DNA of 6,862 nucleotides from assembly GCA_001779505.1 (NCBI GenBank), contig MFKH01000012.1:1-6862 (forward strand). The letters run 5' to 3'. Within the stretch, counting starts at the first letter, position 1. The number at the start of each line of letters is the position of its first letter. The notes beneath the pieces were generated by a model, which was not told the DNA's origin, did not search any database, and worked only from the letters and a program-made list of their open reading frames with translations. Source of the stretch: Candidatus Jorgensenbacteria bacterium GWA1_54_12. GTDB taxonomy: Bacteria; Patescibacteriota; Minisyncoccia; UBA6257; GWB1-50-10. A program made the position numbers and the translations under genes. Of the stretch, positions 1 through 5,918 are shown piece by piece.

Positions 1-363
1 TGGCTTACTGCCGCGAGCGACGACATCATAAAGAAACGCGCCGAGAAATATCGTCCGGGATTGAAGTGCCCGGGGAGTTTTTTCAAAAACATACCGGCGA
101 AAGATGCGCCTCCTGCCTTCTTAGAAAAGATAGACGCCGCCAAAATCATCTGCGGCAAGATTCCCACGGGCTATTTATTAGAGGTTGCAGGCGCAAAGGG
201 ATTGTGCGCCCATGACATTTGCGTTTCCGACTTTCACGGGAATCTCATTCTGAATAAGGGGCGCGGCACGCCGGAAGACGTGGAACGCCTCGCCGAAAAG
301 CTCAAAACACTCGTCCGCGAGCGCTGGGGCATCACGCTTGAAGAAGAAGTTCGCTACCTCTAG
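1..363 (+). CDS. murB: UDP-N-acetylenolpyruvoylglucosamine reductase (MurB), C-terminal part
   Basis: The frame is open from the first base of the window, so the gene is cut at its 5' end; 120 residues and a TAG stop are visible. MurB reduces UDP-GlcNAc-enolpyruvate to UDP-MurNAc with NADPH and FAD, in the cytoplasm, for peptidoglycan synthesis. What shows it: GSFFKN (visible residues 25-30), where the Ser is the family's proton donor; then IPTGYLLEVAGAKG, VSDFHGNLILNKG and a TPEDVERLAEKL helix, matching the MurB C-terminal domain in order; and the terminal LEEEVRYL, which carries the conserved Glu. The FAD-binding N-terminal domain lies outside the window. An in-frame TTG at 61 should not be taken as the start, because conserved coding sequence continues upstream of it. 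The gene ends tail to tail with the minus-strand gene at 360. Assignment is firm; the variant with NIPAKD after GSFFK resembles Parcubacterial MurB. Confidence 0.93.
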   Translation, partial: WLTAASDDIIKKRAEKYRPGLKCPGSFFKNIPAKDAPPAFLEKIDAAKIICGKIPTGYLLEVAGAKGLCAHDICVSDFHGNLILNKGRGTPEDVERLAEKLKTLVRERWGITLEEEVRYL

Positions 364-1253
364 TACGTGTAATCGTCAATCGTTTTCCCGTCCGCGTTTA
401 CGAGACGCACCCAGTCATGCGAGGGGTCAAACACCTCGGAGAATTCGTCAATCCACGCATACCATTCATTGCGGAGAAAATCCGCCTTCCCGCTCAAGGA
501 CGAATAGCAATAGTTCACGCCGAAGAAATTGTTAACGAACTCACGGCACGCATTCCCCGCATCACCGGGAAAAGCGTTCATAACCTCGGGGTCGGGAGAT
601 TCGCACCGGCTCAAACTGCGAATGTAGTTTTGGCACGTTCCCGAAAGGTTCTGGTATGAGTCTGCCGCAGGAAGCGGGCAGTCGCGCGGCAACGTGAAGG
701 GAAAGTCGGCGCGGTCATTCAAGTACCCCGTGCATTTGTTGAGGCGGAAGTTCACGCCGACCGGGCTCCCGATGCCGATATACAAAGTGAGCGTATTGCC
801 CTTCTCGAGCACGATATCCCCTTCCGTGTTCGTTCTCACAATGTCATACGTTCTCACGGCTTGCGGGATGGGGAACCATCGCTTGTTTGATTGAACCCGC
901 CAGCCGGTTACGTTAACGCTCTCTCCCTCACCAAGCTGTGCCCGAATCGTTACGCGCGAAGGAGCACCCTTCTTTCCCACATTCACACCAGAGATAATGA
1001 CCGCTCCAGCGCGCTCGGCGGGCGGCACAACGACCGGAGGCGGCGGAGACGAAGGCGCCGACGGCTGCTGACCAGTCGGAGGGGTTGAAACTGCGCCGCT
1101 CGGCGCTCCATTCTCCGCAGGCGGAGTGTTTGACACCGTTGGGAACTCCAATTTGCCCAAAAATCCGCGCGCAAGAAAGAAAAGCACTGCTGTAACGATA
1201 AGAAGAATGACCATCCCCGCATTCCCCGCGTTCCTCATGCTTCCACTATACAC
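360..1253 (-). CDS. Membrane-anchored Cys-rich protein, possibly lamin-tail-like fold (conserved CPR hypothetical)
   Basis: A 297-residue protein of unknown function. A membrane segment lies at about residues 13-33, a Pro/Ser-rich linker at about 42-80, and the rest is a globular region presumably outside the membrane. The first part (about 85-170, with SRVTIRAQLGEGESVNVTGW and LTLYIGIGSPVGVNFRLNKC) and the last block (WVRLVNADGKTIDDYTY) are beta-rich and resemble the start and end of a lamin-tail domain. Between them is an insert with six Cys (174, 192, 207, 217, 236, 249), which would allow three disulfides. From memory, proteins with the same LNKCTGY block recur in Parcubacteria as hypothetical proteins. 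The start is taken as GTG at 1253, because GAGGGA lies 5 nt upstream; an ATG at 1238 would drop five residues. It lies 16 nt downstream of the CopB gene and could be the last gene of that operon. Fold assignment is an inference. Confidence 0.8.
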   Translation of the reverse strand: MYSGSMRNAGNAGMVILLIVTAVLFFLARGFLGKLEFPTVSNTPPAENGAPSGAVSTPPTGQQPSAPSSPPPPVVVPPAERAGAVIISGVNVGKKGAPSRVTIRAQLGEGESVNVTGWRVQSNKRWFPIPQAVRTYDIVRTNTEGDIVLEKGNTLTLYIGIGSPVGVNFRLNKCTGYLNDRADFPFTLPRDCPLPAADSYQNLSGTCQNYIRSLSRCESPDPEVMNAFPGDAGNACREFVNNFFGVNYCYSSLSGKADFLRNEWYAWIDEFSEVFDPSHDWVRLVNADGKTIDDYTY

Positions 1254-1258
1254 GATTA

Positions 1259-1264
1259 TCCCTC
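1259..1264 (-). promoter_or_regulatory. Shine-Dalgarno site deciding a GTG start
   Basis: On the minus strand GAGGGA is followed by 5 nt and then GTG (1253-1251). It is one of the few recognisable ribosome binding sites in the window and favours the GTG over the ATG at 1238-1236. It lies in the 16-nt gap after the TGA stop of the ATPase gene, so translation of both genes from one transcript is plausible. Confidence 0.55.
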
Positions 1265-1269
1265 ATCAA

Positions 1270-3252
1270 TCATATCCGGCGCCGCGCGAGAAGGAGCGCA
1301 TTCACGGCAACAATAACGGTTGAAAGCGACATAAAGACCGCCGCGAGCGCCGGCTGAAGGAGAATGCCTTTGGAGACGAGCACGCCGGCGGCGAGTGGAA
1401 TCGCAACGATGTTGTATCCCGTCGCCCAGAAAAGGTTTTGCATCATCTTTGCATAGGTGAGGCGCGACAGGCGGATAATTCGCACGACGTCGCGCGGGTC
1501 GTTGCGCACGAGGATGATGCCGGCTGATTCAATTGCCACGTTCGTGCCCGCGCCGATGGCGATACCAACGTCTGCCTGCGCAAGAGCCGGCGCGTCGTTC
1601 ACGCCGTCGCCAACCATCGCTACCCGTTGCCCCTTCGCCTGCAGGAGTTTCACTTTCTCCGACTTCTCATCCGGCAGAACGCGCGCGAAATATTCGCCTA
1701 TGCCGAGTTCCTTCGCTACCCACTTCGCCACATTTTCCGTGTCTCCCGTAATCATTGCAGTCCGCACGCCGAATGCAGTCAGGGTTTTTATCGCCTCGCG
1801 CGATTCCTCGCGAATCACATCGGCGAGCGCCAGGGCGCCGAGAAGCGCGCCGTCTTTCACAACAAGGTTGATTGTTTTGCCTTCACGCATGAGCACATCA
1901 ATCTCGCCCTGCAATGCGCCGAACGCAATTCCCCGTTCCTCCGCAAACGACACGCTTCCGGTTATGACTTCTGTCCCGCCAATGTCCGCCCGGACACCTT
2001 TCCCCGGGATTCTCTGAAAGTTCTTCGCTTCCGAAAGCGCGACGCCGCGCTGTCGCGCCTCCGCGACAATCGCCTTCGCGAGCGGATGCTCGGAAGAAAC
2101 GTTCACGGACGCGGCATACCGGAGCACGTCCGCCTCGCGAACGCCGGGGGCCGCAATGACGCGCGTAACGCCGAATGCGCCTGTCGTCAACGTCCCCGTT
2201 TTGTCAAAGAGAACAATGTCAACGTCCCGCGCTGTTTCAAGCGCAAGGCGCCGCCGCACGAGAAATCCGTTCCGCGCCGCCTTCGTCGTGGAAATGGACG
2301 CAACTAAGGGGACGGCGAGACCAAGTGCGTGCGGGCAGGCGATGACCAAGACTGCGACCATCCGGTTCACGGCGAACGCCGCGTCGGCAAACGCGAGCCA
2401 CACAGCAAGCGTCACGCCGCCCGCGACGACGGCGACAATCGTGAGATAGTATGCCGCCTTGTCGGATAAGAGCTGGAGGCGTGATTTCGAGCCCTGCGCC
2501 TCCGCGACGAGACGCATAACGCCCGCAAGGAAGGTTTCCTCGCCGATTTTCGTGATTGTCACCTTGAGCGCACCGTCGCCGTTTATCGTTCCGGCAATAA
2601 CGCCGTCGCCTGTTTTCTTTGGAACTGGACGCGATTCGCCCGTAGCGATGGACTCGTCAACGTCCGACACGCCGTCCGCGACGACTCCATCGGCGGGAAC
2701 CCTGCCGCCGGGCTTCACGAGCACCATGTCGCCTTTCTTGAGTTCCGCAAGCAGGATAATCTCCGTCGCGCCGCCCCGCACTACTTCCGCCCGGTCGGGC
2801 AGGAGCTTCGTCAGTTCCTTGAGGGCGCTCTGCGCGCCGCTTACCGCGCGCATCTCAAGCCAGTGCCCGAGGAGCATAATCGTAATAAGCGTCGCAAGCT
2901 CCCAGAAGAGCGCGTCTCCCCCGCCGAAGAATGTCACTATGACGCTGTACGAATATGCAACCGATATGGCGAGTGCGATGAGGGTCATCATCCCAGGGCT
3001 GCGCGCCTTAAGTTCGCGGTATGCAGAAGCGATGAAAATCCACCCTCCATAGAAAAATATGATGGAGGAAAGGATAAGCGGCAGGTAGATTGAACCGGGA
3101 AAAGAGAGCGTCGTGTAGTTTAAGACGACTACGGGAACGGAGAGGAGCAGGCACACCCAAAACTTTCTCTTGAAAGCGCTCGTTGAGTGCCCCGCATGTT
3201 TACCATGGTCGTGATGCATATTTTCTTTATGTTCTTCGTGCATATGTTTCAT
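1270..3252 (-). CDS. copB: CopB-type copper/silver-exporting P1B ATPase
   Basis: A 660-residue heavy-metal P-type ATPase of the inner membrane, expected to export Cu (or Ag) using ATP. Motifs in order: His/Met-rich N-terminus (8 His within residues 1-22); actuator loop TGES (204-207); transmembrane metal site CPH (306-308); phosphorylation site DKTGTLT with D350; P1B-specific HP dipeptide (389-390); TGD (502-504); hinge GDGVND (548-553). Late membrane helices carry TGYN (611-614) and MSLSTVIVAVNA (641-652). CPH rather than CPC, together with MSxST, is the P1B-3 (CopB) signature, linked in characterised members to Cu2+/Ag+. There is no HMA domain, and the length is normal for the CopB group. 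The ATG at 3252 has a weak AGG 5 nt upstream and sits 10 nt after the stop of the CCGN-motif gene, suggesting co-transcription. Family firm; the exact metal is inferred. Confidence 0.95.
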   Translation of the reverse strand: MKHMHEEHKENMHHDHGKHAGHSTSAFKRKFWVCLLLSVPVVVLNYTTLSFPGSIYLPLILSSIIFFYGGWIFIASAYRELKARSPGMMTLIALAISVAYSYSVIVTFFGGGDALFWELATLITIMLLGHWLEMRAVSGAQSALKELTKLLPDRAEVVRGGATEIILLAELKKGDMVLVKPGGRVPADGVVADGVSDVDESIATGESRPVPKKTGDGVIAGTINGDGALKVTITKIGEETFLAGVMRLVAEAQGSKSRLQLLSDKAAYYLTIVAVVAGGVTLAVWLAFADAAFAVNRMVAVLVIACPHALGLAVPLVASISTTKAARNGFLVRRRLALETARDVDIVLFDKTGTLTTGAFGVTRVIAAPGVREADVLRYAASVNVSSEHPLAKAIVAEARQRGVALSEAKNFQRIPGKGVRADIGGTEVITGSVSFAEERGIAFGALQGEIDVLMREGKTINLVVKDGALLGALALADVIREESREAIKTLTAFGVRTAMITGDTENVAKWVAKELGIGEYFARVLPDEKSEKVKLLQAKGQRVAMVGDGVNDAPALAQADVGIAIGAGTNVAIESAGIILVRNDPRDVVRIIRLSRLTYAKMMQNLFWATGYNIVAIPLAAGVLVSKGILLQPALAAVFMSLSTVIVAVNALLLARRRI

Positions 3253-3256
3253 TATA
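3251..3256 (-). promoter_or_regulatory. Possible -10 element (TATAAT) overlapping the copB start codon
   Basis: The minus strand reads TATAAT with its last two bases being the AT of the annotated ATG. A transcript from it would begin around 3242-3246, almost exactly at the second in-frame ATG (3243-3241, Met4), giving a leaderless copB message. No convincing -35 hexamer is visible 16-18 nt upstream, so this may be chance in an AT-rich junction. Confidence 0.2.
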
Positions 3257-3262
3257 ACCTGT

Positions 3263-4120
3263 TTATATACTGCACCCTCCAGAGCTCTTTTTTGCTGGCT
3301 CGGTTACCTGGCTCAATATCTCCCGATATCCGGAAGCGCTTGAGTAATTCACCCCTAGGAGTTCCTTGGGGTCCGCCTTTTCCCACGCAACGCCATTTGA
3401 TGCGAGGTACTGCGCAATCGTGAGATATGTGTCGGGAAACCAATAGGCGTTCACGCGAAGCGCGGCGCGATACATGTCCTCCTCGCCGACGCCCTGCGAG
3501 GCCATAAGTTCCAGAAGTCCGAGCATCGCCATGCCGTGATTGCAGTCCGGGAAATGAACCGCATTGCCACAGCACGGACGGTAGATGTTTTTCGAGACGC
3601 GCTCCACGAGCGCCTGCTCCCGCGCGTCTAGAGTGATGAAGGGGTGGCGGCTGTAGTGCTCCATCGCATCGCCCTGCGAGAGCGTCCACCCGCCGGTTGA
3701 AGCGAAGTTGCCCGCCCCGCCGTAGCGGGGGTCACCCATTGGTCCTTCCCTCAAAATCCTATTCTCTGCGCCTAAGCCGAGCGCCCACAGGAGATTCAAG
3801 AGAAATCCGGAGTTCTCCGGCGTGATGCTCAATGACTCATCATTCGTCCCGCCAAGAAGTTTCTGTTCGTTCTTGGAGAGACCGCCCCGCGCCGCATACA
3901 GTGTCTCAATCTTCCGCCTATCAATGACGCCAGTGCTTACGAGTTGCGCTCCCAAGTCACCCCAGCGGACGGGCAGGATGACTCCGCCCGGCGGCAATAC
4001 GCTTTCTTCTAAGTTCGCCTCTTGCGGCGAGGCCTTCAGCCCCGTCGTGTACACCCACGCGCCGGCAAGAATGACCGCGGAAACAAAGATGCTTATGGGG
4101 AGAACGTAGTTATTTTTCAT
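3263..4120 (-). CDS. Membrane-anchored protein with CCGN and FPDCNHG motifs, function unknown
   Basis: A 285-residue protein that I cannot assign to a named family. An N-terminal hydrophobic segment (about residues 7-27) is a signal anchor, and the rest should be extracytoplasmic. The middle is mostly helical (LLNLLWALGLGAENRIL). A Cys/His-rich core follows: YRPCCGN (C183, C184), then H189, then FPDCNHG (C193, H195), preceded by YSRHPF (H159). The C-terminus is GGCSI with another Cys. Clustered Cys and His look like a metal site or a redox dithiol; which one cannot be told from sequence. The start is set at ATG 4120, which gives a clean signal anchor and overlaps the upstream gene by 11 nt; an in-frame ATG at 4195 would add 25 residues and a longer overlap. 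Its place between a CcdA-type transporter and CopB suggests a role in copper or thiol handling at the envelope. Confidence 0.85.
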   Translation of the reverse strand: MKNNYVLPISIFVSAVILAGAWVYTTGLKASPQEANLEESVLPPGGVILPVRWGDLGAQLVSTGVIDRRKIETLYAARGGLSKNEQKLLGGTNDESLSITPENSGFLLNLLWALGLGAENRILREGPMGDPRYGGAGNFASTGGWTLSQGDAMEHYSRHPFITLDAREQALVERVSKNIYRPCCGNAVHFPDCNHGMAMLGLLELMASQGVGEEDMYRAALRVNAYWFPDTYLTIAQYLASNGVAWEKADPKELLGVNYSSASGYREILSQVTEPAKKSSGGCSI

Positions 4121-4595
4121 CGCAGCAGTCAACAAGTTTATTAACGATATCTCCGACCGTCCACTGCTTTTCTTTAAGCTTTGGTGTGTCAACAAGCTTC
4201 AGGCGGAGCGCCCAGAAGAGCGAATACGCCTCATGGGCTTTACCGAACACTTCCTCCGCCTCGGCGCGTTTGCCGCTTGCGTGGAGTTTCGTGCCGACCT
4301 CAATGAGCCGCATCGCGGCGCCCAAGAGATGCTTTGAGATGCACCACGTTTCGCCTTCGTTTACGTCCATCATCTTGGCGAGCAGTTCCTTCCTTATGTT
4401 CCGCACATCGCCAAGAAAATCAAAATACTCCGTCTTTCCCGTTTTCGCTCCGGTAAAGAAGAAGTGCTCTTCGAGCGATATGAGGTGCATGACGGCGATG
4501 CTCAAATCCTCGTCTAGCGAGAGATCTATTCCTTCCGCCGATTTCATCTTTTCCACCTTGAGAATCAGCGCGTCGAACTGTTGTTTTGTCATCAT
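4110..4595 (-). CDS. Small helical protein of unknown function, between CcdA and the CCGN protein
   Basis: About 161 residues, no signal peptide or membrane segment, so probably cytoplasmic. The sequence is predicted helical throughout: a short acidic helical start, then SIAVMHLISLEEHFFFTGAK, DVRNIRKELLAKMM, WCISKHLLGAAMRLIEVGTKL, and a TPR- or HEPN-like pair AEAEEVFGKAHEAYSLFWAL. Cys occur at C85 and as CC near the C-terminus (157-158); His at 45 and 89 might be functional. I do not recognise a named family, though similar proteins next to CcdA genes in CPR genomes come to mind from memory. The start is placed at the ATGATG directly after the CcdA stop (4-nt gap, no Shine-Dalgarno, likely coupled translation); an ATG at 4631 would overlap the CcdA gene by 32 nt. 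The 3' end overlaps the next gene by 11 nt. Confidence 0.8.
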   Translation of the reverse strand: MMTKQQFDALILKVEKMKSAEGIDLSLDEDLSIAVMHLISLEEHFFFTGAKTGKTEYFDFLGDVRNIRKELLAKMMDVNEGETWCISKHLLGAAMRLIEVGTKLHASGKRAEAEEVFGKAHEAYSLFWALRLKLVDTPKLKEKQWTVGDIVNKLVDCCDEK

Positions 4596-4599
4596 GGTT

Positions 4600-5382
4600 T
4601 TACAGGGCGAATATGAGGATGCCGAGCGCAATCATCGCAATCCCGCTCCACAGTCGCATGTGTTTCGTTTCGGCCTTTTTCCACGCCCGCACTTTTTCAA
4701 CAAGCGCGTTGTCGCTCGCAATGAGGAGCATGACTACAAGTGGGAGTACGAAGATGAGATTGTAGAGGATGAGATATCCGACTCCGGAGATATACGTCCC
4801 CGCGTCATGCAGAAGTCCCAAGACCATGAGATACGGCCCGCCGGTGCACGGGAATTCACAGAGCCCCACAAGCGCCCCGAGGAGAAATGCCGTCGGGAGC
4901 GAGGCCTTGTTCATGAGTTCCGCCATCTTGCGGTGCGCCGCACCCGGGATGCGGAGCTTAATGGGGAATGATGGCCAGAACTCGTTTATAAGATTGATGC
5001 CCCCGAGAACGATGAGGAGCGTCGCCCCCACCTTCGCCATGAAGTGCGGCGTGTTGAAGAGATGCAAGGTTTGCAGGAGCCCCAAGCCGATGAGGATGTA
5101 GACCGCGAAGATGCCGAGAATGTACGCGCCGCCAATCTTAAGGATGCCGCCCCGCGCCTTGCCGAGCGAGAAGAGAAACGCAATGGTGAGGAGAAGGATA
5201 GAGAAGGCACACGGGTTCACGCTGTCTATGAGAGCCGCGACGCCGACAAGGGGCAGGAGCCACTTCCCGCCCTGCGATGCGTTCCACAGGGCCGTTGTCC
5301 CGCCGCTCCCGAACCTGAAGAAGAGAACCAGTGCGACAATGAGGACGCCTGCTCCGATGAGGAGTATAAGTTTTTTATTCAT
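4600..5382 (-). CDS. CcdA/DsbD-type transmembrane thiol-electron transporter
   Basis: A 260-residue integral membrane protein of the cytochrome c biogenesis (CcdA/DsbD beta-domain) superfamily, which carries reducing equivalents from cytoplasmic thioredoxin to extracytoplasmic thiol proteins. About seven to eight hydrophobic segments are visible (roughly 4-22, 43-70, 80-103, 115-133, 163-190, 197-222, 243-259). The reactive-Cys regions are DSVNPCAFSILLL (C58) and GLCEFPCTGGPYL (C175, C179), placed in the two pseudo-repeats as in CcdA. It is a short CcdA-like form, with an extra N-terminal helix and without the alpha and gamma domains of DsbD. It starts 5 nt after the DUF1573 gene's stop, without a Shine-Dalgarno sequence. 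No cytochrome c gene is in the window, so a role in general thiol or metal handling is at least as likely as heme attachment. Confidence 0.9.
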   Translation of the reverse strand: MNKKLILLIGAGVLIVALVLFFRFGSGGTTALWNASQGGKWLLPLVGVAALIDSVNPCAFSILLLTIAFLFSLGKARGGILKIGGAYILGIFAVYILIGLGLLQTLHLFNTPHFMAKVGATLLIVLGGINLINEFWPSFPIKLRIPGAAHRKMAELMNKASLPTAFLLGALVGLCEFPCTGGPYLMVLGLLHDAGTYISGVGYLILYNLIFVLPLVVMLLIASDNALVEKVRAWKKAETKHMRLWSGIAMIALGILIFAL

Positions 5383-5387
5383 CGCGG

Positions 5388-5873
5388 TTACGGGGTTACC
5401 TCGGCAGTGAAGCTCAGCTGGAGCGGCTCCCCTCTGCTATTTTCTATTACTATCGTCCTTTGAACCCTGCCGATGCCCGCCGGCCCATGGGCCGCGGGGT
5501 CAAAAACCGCCTCCACCGTTGCTTTTTCACCTGGAGCAAGCTCCTCGCCTATCGCGGATATAAATCCGTGCCCGGGCATGCCGTACGGTCCGAAGCGTCG
5601 AGACCCTGAGCTCGTCGAAGGACTCCCTATAACAAGCGTTGCCGTTGTGCACATGCACGAGGTATACATTTTGCCGATGGTTATCGTTTCATCGCTCTCG
5701 TTTCTCACACTGAACGTGTGTTTAACTTTTCCGGCGGCCATGGATATGGAGCCGAAATCGTAGTTCGCTTCTTCCGTCGGCGCGACTTGCCCGTCCCCGC
5801 TCGGTGCGGCAAGCCAGACAAGGCCGCCTAAGAGAAGAATTCCTGTGACAATTCCGATAATTTTTTTATTCAT
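5388..5873 (-). CDS. DUF1573 family membrane-anchored protein carrying an in-frame repeat insertion
   Basis: A 161-residue protein with an N-terminal hydrophobic anchor (about 4-23) and an extracytoplasmic Ig-like DUF1573 domain. Family marks: ANYDFGSISMAAGKVKHTFSVRNESDETITI (36-66), the TSCMCT signature (C73, C75), PGEKATVEAVFDPAAHGPAGIGRVQRTIVI and a closing beta strand. The molecular role of DUF1573 is not established; it often sits near thiol or surface-protein genes. Residues about 83-95 (GSPSTSSGSRRFG) come from a palindromic repeat that interrupts the loop between the CxC strand and GPYGMPGHG without breaking the frame. The start codon at 5873 is preceded by an A/C-rich stretch with no Shine-Dalgarno and followed by an A7 run. 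It is the first gene after the terminator at 5893-5914 and probably heads the operon running into the CcdA gene. Confidence 0.88.
   Translation of the reverse strand: MNKKIIGIVTGILLLGGLVWLAAPSGDGQVAPTEEANYDFGSISMAAGKVKHTFSVRNESDETITIGKMYTSCMCTTATLVIGSPSTSSGSRRFGPYGMPGHGFISAIGEELAPGEKATVEAVFDPAAHGPAGIGRVQRTIVIENSRGEPLQLSFTAEVTP
5587..5626. repeat. Palindromic intragenic repeat (PELVEG/STSSG type)
   Basis: On the plus strand the core is GACCCTGAGCTCGTCGAAGG. This matches the pattern of a short repeat scattered in many bacterial and CPR genomes, recognisable by its translations PELVEG on one strand and STSSG on the other; both are present here. It can fold: outer GTCC/GGAC, internal loop, then CGACGAG/CTCGACG with one mismatch around the 8-nt loop CTCAGGGT. 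It lies inside the DUF1573 gene in frame and adds roughly a dozen residues. That it is a dispersed repeat is my recognition of the pattern; no second copy is in the window. Confidence 0.6.
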
Positions 5874-5892
5874 GTTGTTGTGTTAACGCACG

Positions 5893-5914
5893 AAAAACAC
5901 CCCCTTAAGGGGGT
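5893..5914 (-). terminator. Rho-independent terminator
   Basis: Read on the minus strand, ACCCCCTTAAGGGGGT forms a 6-bp GC-rich stem with a TTAA loop, followed after one G by five T. It closes the transcript of the surface-protein and two-helix membrane protein genes. It ends only 19 nt before the start codon of the DUF1573 gene, so it also stands in the leader region of the next operon. The plus strand has no T run after the stem, so it acts in one direction only. Confidence 0.8.
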
Positions 5915-5918
5915 AAGG

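Noticed and set aside
1020..1085. GC-rich low-complexity stretch with repeated CGG/CCG triplets
   Set aside because: It is simply the codon pattern of the Pro/Ser-rich linker of the minus-strand membrane-anchored protein.
1457..3052. Long plus-strand open frames opposite the ATPase gene
   Set aside because: They are Arg/Ser/Pro-rich antisense translations of a gene with complete P-type ATPase motifs; no conserved domain is visible in them.
3351..3372. Near-perfect inverted repeat ACCCCTAGGA / TCCTTGGGGT
   Set aside because: It has a 2-nt centre and one mismatch, no T run, and lies within the coding region of the CCGN-motif gene; chance is sufficient.
3252..3689. 145-codon minus-strand open frame overlapping the CCGN-motif gene
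   Set aside because: It is Arg/Gly-rich, lies in another frame of a gene with a clear signal anchor and motifs, and shows no domain.
4110..4631. Longer N-terminus for the small helical protein starting at 4631
   Set aside because: It would overlap the CcdA gene by 32 nt and add residues that look like shifted-frame CcdA sequence; the ATGATG after the CcdA stop fits better.
5481..5494. Perfect 14-base palindrome CGGCCCATGGGCCG
   Set aside because: It encodes the conserved AHGPAG stretch of the DUF1573 domain; Gly/Pro/Ala codons readily give such a palindrome.
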